Program-made: the position numbers and the translations under genes
NCBI GenBank assembly: GCA_004352715.1
Contig: SCFE01000079.1
Coordinates: 480,896-544,895 of the forward strand
Direction: 5' to 3'
Source: Hofstenia miamia
Lineage: Eukaryota; Xenacoelomorpha; Acoela
Length of the DNA stretch: 64,000 nucleotides
The notes under the pieces: generated by a model
Seen by the model: the letters and a program-made list of their open reading frames with translations, nothing else
The model's database searches: none
Told to the model about the DNA's origin: nothing
Shown here: positions 39,781 to 50,258 of the stretch, in pieces
Layout of the letters: each line of letters begins with the position of its first letter
Position numbering within the stretch: the first letter of the stretch is position 1

Positions 39781-41036
39781 TCTCTATCCCAAAATATATA
39801 TTAATAAATATATAAAACTAAAATGTTTAAGCATTTGTTTGGAATGTGGCTTTTGAATGAAGCTTGGCAGGAATGTTATGCGACAATGCTTTGACCTTTT
39901 TCACTAACATTAGATGGTATAAAGGCAACTATTAATAAAGCTTGATTATTGAAGGTTGTCTATTTTCTATAAATGATTCTTTGTTATGCTCCCAAGTTCA
40001 TTTAATGAATGTGGGCTTCTGAGGCTTATGTGGTCTTTTAACGTATTTCATTGATTAACAATTATCGGTATATCAGGGCTCTGAGATCAATAGTTTCGGA
40101 TCAGGGCTTGTGCTTAAGATTATCCAAAATGTGGATGTCCACTAGGCTTTGTAACATGTTGCCGCATCTTGTTAAAAAAGCAATGACGACTTGTATACAG
40201 TTTAGATAGTTCCTGGAAAGTATCCGCTGGAACCAGTAGAACTAACTATAATTTTATATTAGATCAACACGGAATGCTCACCAAACAACTGGACTGGTCG
40301 ACTTAAGTGATCTTTGTGCAATGTAGAACTTTATCATATATTTTAGAAGTTTGCCACACATAAGTTGCACGTTGTTGACAAAGTGTAATCCTTAATTCAT
40401 CCGAGAAAATCAACATTTTCCAATCTCAAGCAGACCACTCCAATTTAGTATGACAGAATGAAAGTCATTTTCGAGTATGAATTGGCCTTTATTTCGGAGT
40501 AGAAATTTTTTATTCAATCCATTGCTGGACAAACAACATTTGTTGATCTATTAGTTTAATTTGAGGTTATTGGAAAAACCTTTCTTATGGCTTTCTGAAA
40601 GATATTGGACTGTTAAATTTTGTTTTATCTTGGCCTTCTTTGTTTTTTTCGTAAAATATAGGTCAATGATCGCTTTGAAATATTGAGAATATCGCATAGA
40701 TGCAATTCCAGGATTTTAATCAACACCTACAGGACCGATTCTTCTGGAATTGCAATAAAAGACAGGTACCTTAACTATATTTAGCTGATTAAAATATTAA
40801 ACATATGTGTTATAGGGTTGTAAAGATAAATGTATATGTTAGAAGAAATTTGCGAAATCAACAATCATGCATAAATGTCAACAAATATTCATAATTGTTG
40901 ATTTCACAACAATTTTACCTAATTGTTCACTGATTACGACTATTATGCATACTTGTCACTAAACAACTAACAATTATGCATAATTGTTGAAAATATTAGC
41001 AACAAATATGCATAATTGTTGACATAATATTTATTA
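39781..41036. other. non-coding stretch ending in a palindromic motif cluster
   Basis: Mostly featureless. From about 40850 to 41030 variants of CATAATTGTTGA recur in both orientations, including the perfect 20-bp palindrome AACAATTATGCATAATTGTT at 40969-40988. The tandem repeat at 41037 begins directly after this cluster. Confidence 0.55.
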
Positions 41037-41471
41037 TCTATCAATAACATCAAACCTCCAACTCCTCTATACAGACAGTGTGTGATTGGATTACTATGTA
41101 AATTTATTCATCGTACTAAATTTGAACAAGTTAAAAGCAATATCAATACAACATATTTATTATCTATCAATAACATCAAACCTCCAACTCCTCTATACAG
41201 ACAGTGTGTGATTGGATTACTATGTAAATTTATTCATCGTACTAAATTTGAACAAGTTAAAAGCAATATCAATACAACATATTTATTATCTATCAATAAC
41301 ATCAAACCTCCAACTCCTCTATACAGACAGTGTGTGATTGGATTACTATGTAAATTTATTCATCGTACTAAATTTGAACAAGTTAAAAGCAATATCAATA
41401 CAACATATTTATTATCTATCAATAACATCAAACCTCCAACTCCTCTATACAGACAGTGTGTGATTGGATTA
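41037..41471 (+). repeat. 126-bp tandem repeat, about 3.45 units, open in frame
   Basis: Unit starts taken at CAATAACATC fall at 41042, 41168, 41294 and 41420, exactly 126 bp apart, and I see no differences between units. As 126 is 42 codons, one plus-strand frame stays open from 41082 to 41519, reading per unit VIGLLCKFIHRTKFEQVKSN then TYLLSINNIKPPTPLYRQC. The final partial unit runs into CVIGLFPNKRCFINVCAQPA and a stop. The peptide is unrecognised. Whether it is translated is unknown. Confidence 0.85.
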
Positions 41472-43581
41472 TTCCCTAATAAACGTTGTTTTATAAATGT
41501 TTGTGCTCAACCTGCTTAATAAACATAACCTTAGCATAGTTTGATGTTTTCAATTTTAAATTCACTTGTATTTTACTGGGACCAACTCACAATGCTCATA
41601 GTTGCAAATGATTTTTTGATTTTTTGTAATGGAAAAATTTATCTATAATCATTGCCTTTTTCATATAGTTTGGATTTATTTCTTTAAAAAATGTAGTTAG
41701 GGGCTTGAACTAAAATTATTCTGGATATCTATATATAATCAAGTATTTTGTATATTAGCATAGATAATACACATTTTAAACAATTTTACCAAGCCTGTTA
41801 AGAAATATTGAAAGCCTTTTGTATGGACACTTCTTTTAGGTTACGCCCGGTCATGAAATGATCAAGATTTATGCTAAAACTAATTCTTGTGCCTGAAGTA
41901 CTTGCAAATATGAATTTTTTCAATGAGAAATCCGATTTTTGTTAAAACATTCACATTCATTAAATACCTAGTGTTCAGATAATGAGAAGGTCTAATGAAG
42001 TTAGAACAACAGCTACTGTTACCCTGAAATAATTTTTTCTGAATAAAACTGTGTGAGTCTCATCCAGGTTCGAAAATGAAAGAGGAGGCAATTTTCTATC
42101 TAGTGGTTTTTTTCAGATTTTCGGTATCTACATTTTAGTTTTTGAGTTACAAGCGCTTAAAAATTATTTGGAAACCATAACAGATATTGAAAAAATTCCA
42201 GTAGACTTAGAGTAAATAACTGATTATGATCATTTGAACGTTGAATGCAGTTGATACCAAGAAGGAATAAATATCATTTATGTACACTTAATATAAATCC
42301 TAATATAGATCTTTGGTAAATTTATGGTTAGTCATCCATTTTCATATATAGTTGTCATCAAGCTACACAAGATTTTCGAAGCTTTGCTCCAAATTTTGTA
42401 ATTTCATAGACATAATAAAATTTTTAAACTTATATATTCGGTTTATTGAAATAAATGTCTTAGATACATTTAACTTTATTTAATCCAAACATTTTTATTC
42501 TTTGATGGTTTTTTATAAATGTTTAACGTTAGGTAAAATCTAAAACATCGCAAAATATAGGATTGCCTCTTGTTATCATTACGAAGGAAAAAACATTATT
42601 TTGTACAACTTTACATTATCAATATTTGTGTTGACTTTTTTTTACAGATTGAGCTTTAAAATACTAGTTGTACAAGGCATACTATATAAACGGCCGGGAA
42701 AACTATAAATTTGCCTCTCTATGAGGACGTCAGTTCAGTATGTGTATGCAAAAAACGATAACAAACTCAGGGAGTTCTGTTGATTGCTCATAGAGTAGAG
42801 TAAAAATTTTCAAAATCGAATCAAACTTGAATTACCTATGGCCTCTCAAAATGGAATACTCACAGAAAAATGCCAATTTTTGAAGTTTATTGTAACTGGT
42901 ACATTCAATTTTGATTTACAAAAGATGTCACATAAAAATATTTAGGAATTGGTAAAATTGAATAAACTTTACGATTTTTATTAAAAAAGGGATTTTGTAT
43001 ATATTAAGAAAATTAATGTTTTATCCAATTTCACTAAAATCTCTTGGGTTATCTACTTAAAAATGGGTTGTCACCTATAACATTTAATGCGTTTCAAGAC
43101 TATATTCAAATCAAGTTGATTACTTCATAACATTTAGCATTAAATGGCTTCACTCTATTTCTATCTAAAGACTTTGAAAGACGTTTTTACTCTCACAGGA
43201 AGTTCTAAACAAGGTGAGAAACGGGTCTCCCCAGGTTGTGGGACACCCTTACACCAGTCGGGTCGGGTCAGGGCTCATTTATAATCGATAGGGTAGAAAG
43301 CAACTACGGAATAATTTTGGATATTAAATAGTTGAATCTTTAACATTCATAAAGTCTTAATGGATATTAATAATAATGTTCACTGCCTAAATTTGCTTCA
43401 CTCATACGAGTCACGGGTTAAATAGGTCAGTAATTCTTGCAGGTCACTCGGGTCGCGGGTAAGTCTGTTTTTATATTCTGAAATAATCAGTTCAAAAATT
43501 AGGCTAAATTATACAAAGGTGAAACAAGCCAAATTTAGATATTTTTATTTACACAAAGCTCTAACAATCAATCATGTCTGC
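41472..43581. other. AT-rich non-coding stretch
   Basis: GGGTCGGGTCAGGG and CACTCGGGTCGCGGG motifs at about 43258-43455 are probably debris of the same repeat type as the element at 43582. I see nothing else. Confidence 0.45.
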
Positions 43582-43698
43582 CAGGGGTGTCAGCGAGTCA
43601 TGCAGGTCACGGATCAGAAATGAACGGGTCACGGGTCAAGTTGCCCCCAGGTCGTGGAGGGTCACGGGTAAGGAACAAATGACCCGCTGACACTCCTG
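43582..43698. mobile_element. short foldback element with GGGTCA motifs
   Basis: The left end is CAGGGGTGTCAGCGAGTCAT; the reverse complement of the right end is CAGGAGTGTCAGCGGGTCAT (18/20 identical). The 117-bp interior is rich in GGGTCACGGGT. CAG-starting inverted ends suggest a hAT-like origin. ATCAATCATGT and ATCAATTATGT occur near the two ends but not flush, so no clean target duplication is claimed. Confidence 0.6.
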
Positions 43699-44063
43699 GA
43701 TCAATTATGTGTATTTGGTAACCTAATAATACTTATATAAGATCACTCGAAAATTTTTTAGAGAAGATGTACACGATGAATATGGAAGAGAGTGAAAGTT
43801 ATAACGAAAGATTTAATAAAAGGCCGTTATTATCACTCTACTTACAATATATTTAACTCTCAGTTGCGATTACGATCCTCCACTTCTACAACATTTGAAT
43901 TTTATGCGTGACTGGTACATTTGCGATTAGGATTTATACAGATAATTGGGCATAAGAAGAATAGAAATGCTTTTAAAACATCGGATGCATTATTGAAAAA
44001 CGGTTGGGACAAATGTTCTCAATAGCACGGCAGTACATTTACTAATAGGTGTTTGAAGTGTTT

Positions 44064-44658
44064 ATACCGAAGTGGTTTGAAAATATCGAAAAAACGAGTG
44101 TTTTCTAATGAATGCAATGGACAGTTTGGGTTTGAAGAGGCAATTAAGACTTTTCATTTTTATCTATTTTGATTCTCGCTACAAATGCATACAATAAGGG
44201 ATTAATAATAGAATAATTATTTCGAAGTCCAAATTATAATGATCTCATTAGTTTGCATTAAATGTATAAATTAAATTGATTATATTATTCTTTCAAATAT
44301 TTTACTAAATAGAGACAATACACGCTATAATTTTACACTTAATTAGTTATCAAAATAAGATACCGAAGTGGTTTGAAAATATCGAAAAAACGAGTGTTTT
44401 CTAATGAATGCAATGGACAGTTTGGGTTTGAAGAGGCAATTAAGACTTTTCATTTTTATCTATTTTGATTCTCGCTACAAATGCATACAATAAGGGATTA
44501 ATTATAGAATAATTATTTCGAAGTCCAAATTATAATGATCTCATTAGTTTGCATTCAATGTATAAATTAAATTGATTATATATTATTCTTTCAAATATTT
44601 TACTAAATAGAGACAATACACGCTATAATTTTACACTTAATTAGTTCATCAAAATAAG
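44064..44658. repeat. 296-bp tandem duplication
   Basis: The sequence from ATACCGAAGTGG at 44064 recurs from 44360, with only two substitutions and two small insertions noticed. There is no gap between the copies, so it looks like a genuine recent duplication. No coding content. Confidence 0.88.
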
Positions 44659-45480
44659 TTTTTAAAAAATTGCTGTTGTTCGATTAGTTAAAGTCAATAC
44701 AACCTTAACCGTAGGTACCGATTAATAGCACACACATAAAGGTAACTCAGTAATTTTATTATATTTCATGTTATTTCCGTTTAACACATAATCCTGAGTG
44801 TGACATATTTGGTAGAGCTTTATTTTTTCCAAGAAAATATAATTCTTATATTTGATATAGATAATTTAAAGTTTAATGAAACCAGGTTAAGACATTCCAA
44901 GGAAAAAATTTCTGAAAGTTGTTTAAGTTTTTTTGTCTACTCTTTTGATATTCCATTGTTTTTCATGGATTTTCACTATTTTGGAACCTGGCTTTATCTT
45001 TTTATCTTGAATTGCTTCATCATTTTCAGAACTATGCATTCAAGGTCCATTTCATAATTTATATGGAAAAATTTGGAATAATTTTGTTGTATGTTGATTT
45101 TCAAAAGCAGTTCTTAAAATCCTTACAAGGCAATGGGTTGCTTGATTTTCTATTTTTATATAATTTTAAATATTTTGACTATATTTTGACTATATGTAAG
45201 TAGAATACTTATTTGTTCCTTCGTAGTTTAAATTGATACCTGCGATCCCATCTTGGTAAAATATTGTTTCTTCGTTTCTTTGATATATTAATTAGACAAT
45301 TTCTCCATTAAGATTGTGCAAATTTTAATTTAATAAAATTTACTTTATCAATTATAGAATTGTCTCAAATATATTTTTAGTAAGCGGTTTTAGACTTCCT
45401 CTGTATAATAATTTTCAGTTTACATATTTAATACAATGCTTTCCTATTTTTTGTATTTATTTTTTTTCAATTGCACAAGA
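44659..45480. other. AT-rich non-coding stretch
   Basis: Overlapping open frames at 44800-45203 are Phe/Ile/Leu-rich without a domain; they are treated as chance. Confidence 0.45.
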
Positions 45481-46125
45481 TAAAAAGATAAGATAAGATC
45501 AGATGAGATAAAATAAGATAGAATATTCTTTATTCAGATAAATACTCAGGCAATTAGAAAATGGTAATTTATCTGAATAGCTTCAAAAAATTTGCAAACA
45601 TACATAAAAATTAGGGTTATGCGGAACCAGGACTTTCTAGGTTTCATTACATTTCCATGAAATTTTTTGATCTCAGTCCCATTGAGCTTCATGGTCCCAG
45701 GTCCTAATCCCAAAAACCTATAAAATAAATATACCAGGCTAGGGATAAATTACTAAGAAATTACAAGCACAGATTATAGAATAACCATTATTGTAGTTGA
45801 ATTTTATACTAGTCACGATTGAACTGAGATATAATTTGCTAAAGTTAAATTTTCCGGTGCTTTTTAAAAGCTTAATTTTTCAATGTTCTTTATATCTTTA
45901 GGCAATGAATTCCAAGGTCAGAAAGCGGAGAATTAAAGAATTGTCGAAACTTATTTCTATACTTAATGCTACAAAAAAGTTCCGTTTATGAATACAATCA
46001 GGCATTGAAGTAGCATTATAAGGTGTTTTCCACCCCCTTTTGAAATGTGGAATTCTTTTTCGGAAAAAATATTTACTATTACAGAATTACTTTTTTAATA
46101 GTTTGACAAAATAAAACAGCAAGTT
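45481..46125 (-). pseudogene. 5'-truncated copy of the 50-54 kb CR1 element
   Basis: The low-coordinate end carries an imperfect GATAA-type array (45487-45520) and then the same stem-loop arms as the full element at 45531-45543 and 45567-45579. From about 45860 to 46035 the minus strand matches the C-terminal coding part of the CR1 ORF2 (the FKKRLKIF and NVAIRTWNSLPKEI region) with many changes. Similarity fades near 46.1 kb. Minus orientation and 3'-end retention are what target-primed reverse transcription leaves. Confidence 0.75.
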
Positions 46126-46339
46126 TGTGCTCATACTTAATAGCATTTTTTGGGAAAATAGTGGGGTGCAAAACACCCCATAACCACCTTCGTCGTTTTC
46201 TTTTTTATAGTGCTAAAAGGTTTTCATATTTTGTTCTTCATTATAACAATATGTGTGTGATATGCATTATGATCATTTTTATTAGTTTTAAATATTTAGA
46301 TATTCATTCAATGGCACATTATGGACAACGTAAGAGAAA

Positions 46340-48000
46340 TTAGCAACGTTAATTTGGATTCGATCAAAGTGACATCGAAGAAGAAGGATGCAGTTCGAAT
46401 GATTCTAATTGTGAGTAGTAAAGATAGTTAAGATATTGGTAAATTCAATGTCGATGCAGATGACACGGCTAATGAAAATATTTCTATTTCAAGCAATGAC
46501 GAGCATAGTAAGAATTGTTGTGGTGGCGATATTAGAAATGAGAATTTGAATAGAGAACTTCTACATTTTCAAGATAAGAATGGGAAAAGTAAAACAGAAA
46601 TATGAAACGAACTCAGCAATCAAATCTTGTTCGTCAATCTAAATCATTTTCTCCAGAAGGTACAAGACACCTACAATCTTCAGATGCTAATAAAACAATT
46701 TTTCTTCTTTTTCTGCTATTACTAAGTAAAAATGGTTGAAACCATTGTAATCAAAACGAATAAGCATGCTTCAAGAGATTTAGGTGATAGATATGAGCCA
46801 AAAAATGTGATTGCAATTGAAGCATTTATAGGATTGATAACAGCTCGGGGTGTTTATAAAGCAGGGTGAAAGCATAGATGAACTTTGGTCAGCCAAACAT
46901 GGAGTAGCAATGTTTTGTTCCACTTTGAGCTATAACTTTTTTCAAACGATTTGCCGATTTTTAAGATTTAATATCAAGGAAACTCGTAGAACACTTCAAC
47001 TAACAGGCAAGCTGTTAGATTATTGTTAGAAGCTTTTACTATATACTCGCAATGTTGCTATATTCCCGATATCTCTGTCATAATTGACGAGCAATTATAC
47101 GGATTTAGAGGCCTCTGTTCTTTCAGGCAATATAAGTCGAGTAAACCAGCTAAATATGGATAAAAAATTTGGTTCATGAGCGATTCTTCGAATTATTATC
47201 TCTACAATTTGGAAATGTACTCAGGTCCTGTAGGTGAAAGTGTATTTTTGAATTTTTCAATTTCTATCAATAGGTCTGAAAGAAATATTACAATCGATAA
47301 TTTTTTTACTAGCCTATCATTAGCGCGAAAATTGAAAAGCATTATTTGACAATTGTTGGTACTTTATGAAATAATAAAGGTGAGGTTACTGCGGAATTGA
47401 TTAATAATAGAAATCGAATTCGTTTTGCATCTGTTTTTGCGTTTAATGATTTAGATCAGACATGTATGGTTTCATATAAGGCAAACGAAATAAGGTCATG
47501 GTTCTGCTAAGCACTCAACACAAAGATGATAAAGTTGATGATAAAATAAAAAAGAAACCTGATATTGTTCATTATTATAATGCTACAAAAAGTGGCGTTG
47601 ATGGGATTGATAAGTTTGTTGCTACTTTGTAAAATTTTAATTTCGTCCTGTGGCTGTCTTTCGTAACATAGTAGATCTTACAGCATATAATGCATTTGTT
47701 CTTCATTCTCTTTCATGGACAGACTGGAATAAAATCAAATTATACTGCTCCATACCGAAATGAGCGGATAACGTAGACGGTCTTCATCATCAACATTACA
47801 TCCAGCTGTTAGGATTGCTGCACATAAGCTAGGAGTTTTGATTAACAACCAGATTCAAATTGAAAAGGCATATGGAAGAATCAAAACTTGTGTAAGAAAT
47901 AATAATAGAAAAGTTAAAACCAAATGTATCAACTGCAATGCTTCTGTATGTAGTGATCATTCAATTTATCGTTTGCAAATCATGCTGTCAGGATAACTAA
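46340..48000 (+). pseudogene. piggyBac-like transposase pseudogene
   Basis: Frame-shifting translation recovers a nearly complete DDE_Tnp_1_7-type transposase. An acidic N-terminus (SDQSDIEEEG) is followed by YEPKNVIAIEAFIGLITARG and then ELWSAKHGVAMFCSTLSYNF. The core follows: VIIDEQLYGFRGLCSFRQYK with the first catalytic Asp, NITIDNFFTS with the second, and DGIDKFVATL with the third. The C-terminal Cys/His cluster near 47925-47985 (KCINCNASVCSDHS) matches the usual zinc-binding tail. Several stops and frameshifts (for example KYG*KIW near 47160) make it non-functional. A TTAA at 48180-48183 preceded by AGGAAGG may be the right boundary; the left end was not identified. Confidence 0.9.
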
Positions 48001-48859
48001 AAAAATAGAGAAAAACTTGGAATTTTGTAAGCTTAGTTGTGAAAAATATAACAAAATGTGTTGCATGATTACATATAACTACATGATTGCATTCGTTTAT
48101 TTTCAGGCAAAAAATCTAACGGGGTTTAGTTTACCGCACTGACCTTGTGTGTACGGTACATTTTTTGTTCATAGGAAGGTTAATTGGATATCAAGTGCTT
48201 CTTAAAAAATTTTTTTATTGATGTGTTGGAATCATTGTATTCATAACATTAAAATATAATGTATATTCAATGAAATTTTGAATATCGCTGCATTGAACTT
48301 GATTTTAGTGGTTTAATCAAATTCTCATTGAAATCATTCATGTTGAGTATTGTAGTTACTTTAATTAGTTATTGAAATTGATCGCATCTAATTTCGTCAT
48401 AGCCCAAGCCAATAATTGTAATCGTTTTTGTAAATATTTCCTTTTGGATGCATCTTTGTAGTTTTATTTGGACTGTTTTTGACGCTATCTAGAGCTGTAA
48501 TAACTTTGAAAATCTATTTTTTCTTGATTTTAAGAACCTGGCGCTTGTCTCACAAAATGTTCTGTAAACCAAGAAAGAACTCTCCTCCAGTGATGGCCGT
48601 ATTTAATCAGTTCAACAGATCCTTTAACAGTTTGGTTAAATAATTTTATAAGTTAATTTCAACACTAGAAGCTCAACTGGTATTGTTAGACCGGTTTTTG
48701 TTTATTAAGCAATGAAGATATCTTTGTTGTTGACAACAGTTTATCATTTTTAAATAAAATCATTCCTCGTTTTATACCAAAAGGATTTATATCAAAAAGG
48801 ATTACGTACATAAACTTTTAGTGCCAATAATTAAGAGTTGGTAAAATAAAATATTGTTA
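48001..48859. other. non-coding, probably piggyBac 3' end then AT-rich sequence
   Basis: Includes a TTAA at 48180 that could end the preceding element. I see nothing else. Confidence 0.4.
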
Positions 48860-49110
48860 TAAAATCAAGTAAAGTTAGAGAGAATAATTTTGTAAGGAAG
48901 CTGACGATGGTTTTGTCAGTAGAAATATATTTTTGAATATTTTTATTAAAGTTATTAAAAACCTTAAGAATTCTCAAACAATGAGTAATTAATTGAAAGT
49001 TTTGTTTTGAATTAATTATATTATGTATATTCTTAAATCAAATATGTAGTTTGTTGAATCTCTCCTGGTAAGTCATTCCATAAACTTCTAGGAGCACTCA
49101 TGAAATACTG
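48860..49110 (-). pseudogene. 3' tail of a CR1/L2-like LINE
   Basis: Reverse translation near 49100-49060 gives SAPRSLWNDLPGEIQQTTYL, the short conserved R-S/L-WN-LP-EI motif near the C-terminus of CR1/L2 ORF2. In the intact element at 50.3 kb the equivalent is IRTWNSLPKEIKS. Stops follow almost at once. Only a fragment is present. Confidence 0.55.
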
Positions 49111-49129
49111 AGTCGTTACCAAAATTAGG

Positions 49130-50055
49130 ATCTTCAACAACAATGACATGCGCAAAATTGACGAACAATCTTATGAGGGCAACCCTAAGAATGCTATTTT
49201 CCACAGTTATATCCTTGGGTTTATTTTTGCTACTCCAAGCCTTCTCAGTAGATATTTTGATCTAAATCCTTGCTTTCAGCTTGCGGAGTTCAACAAGGTG
49301 GTCCCTTGGCTCCCTTTTTGTTTGCTTTAGCTATTCACCCGATCGTTTTAGCTATCAAAGATAAATTTCCTGAATTAGCATGCAACACTTGGTATTTAGA
49401 TGATGGTTATATGGTTGGGGACGTTCCATCTTTGTGTAAAGTATTTGAGTTTGTGGTGTTAGCTAAGAAAAAAGTAGCCTTGGAAATTAGTTTACCTAAA
49501 TGTGATGTATGGTCGCCTAATCCTAATTGCGATTTCAGTGCTTTGCCCAAAACAATCAACAAACGAAAAGATGGTCTTATCACTCTTGGAGCTCCTATCT
49601 CCAAGTCTCCAAGATTTATCTAAGAGTTCTTTTCGAAACGTGTTTCAAAGTCCACTGAGATTACGAACGATATAAAATTACTTGAAAACCTACTGTTAGA
49701 ATTGCATCTGTTGAGGAGCTGTGCTTCAGTTCCTAAGATATCTTTTTGTTTAAGAACTTCTAATCCCGCAACTGTTACTGCAGAACTTGAAGAATTTGAT
49801 TCAGCAGTTTACCTGCCTCTAGAGAGTTTAGCAGGTTCAGCTGTTTCTGTGTCACAAAGACTACAAGCATCTTTGCCAATTTCTAAAAGAGGTCTTGGAT
49901 TACCACTAGCATCAACAATTGCTTCTGCTGCGTTCTTGAAGTCATATGTGGACAATAAAGAACTCTGTAAACAGATTGTTACAATTGATGATTATGTTTA
50001 CACATCAGTGTTTGCGGCTAATTCCATCGTTGCAGATGGGACAAAAGATAAATAA
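49130..50055 (+). pseudogene. decayed reverse transcriptase, palm and thumb
   Basis: Reading across frames: PQLYPWVYFCYSKPSQ (49202-49249), then ACGVQQGGPLAPFLFALAIH (block B; QG is conserved) and TWYLDDGYMVGD (49389-49424) with the LDD catalytic pair. ITLGAPISKS follows before a stop at 49621, and the second open piece (49702-50055) includes LLRSCASVPKISFCLRTSN and LPISKRGLGLPLAS. This block order, with YLDDG instead of YADD and a GLGL thumb motif, belongs to multi-copy uncharacterised RT genes found in several animals and plants that carry a downstream nuclease-like region. Stops at 49250, 49259 and 49621 and a frame change near 49210 inactivate it. The matching C-terminal part appears at 57740-58440, beyond the CR1. 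Confidence 0.82.
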
Positions 50056-50080
50056 CGCTGGAGCAAGAATTCTGGAAACA

Positions 50081-50105
50081 GATAAGATAAGATAAGATAA
50101 GAGAT
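50081..50105 (-). repeat. terminal pentamer array of the CR1
   Basis: Four to five GATAA units on the plus strand. CR1-group elements end in short tandem units instead of poly(A), and the truncated copy at 45.49 kb ends in a degenerate form of the same array. Confidence 0.8.
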
Positions 50106-50109
50106 TCTA

Positions 50110-50157
50110 TATTCAGATAAATGTTTACAATTCAATAACTGATAATTTATCTGAATA
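50110..50157 (-). promoter_or_regulatory. CR1 3'-UTR stem-loop
   Basis: TATTCAGATAAAT (50110-50122) and ATTTATCTGAATA (50145-50157) are perfect 13-bp arms around a 22-nt loop. The truncated copy has identical arms at 45531-45543 and 45567-45579 around a different 23-nt loop. Conserved arms with an unconserved loop suggest an RNA structure, plausibly the 3' signal recognised by the RT. Confidence 0.7.
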
Positions 50158-50258
50158 GCGTCATAAATTACAAAAAAGTAACCAAACTACAAATCAACAT
50201 ACATTACAAAAAGTAACAATTCTTACAGGCTATGGATGAATTACTTTATATTGCTATT

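Noticed and set aside
44800-45203. Two overlapping plus-strand frames that could be a membrane protein
   Set aside because: Hydrophobic residues track TTT/ATT codons of AT-rich DNA; frames differ and no helix pattern or start context is supported.
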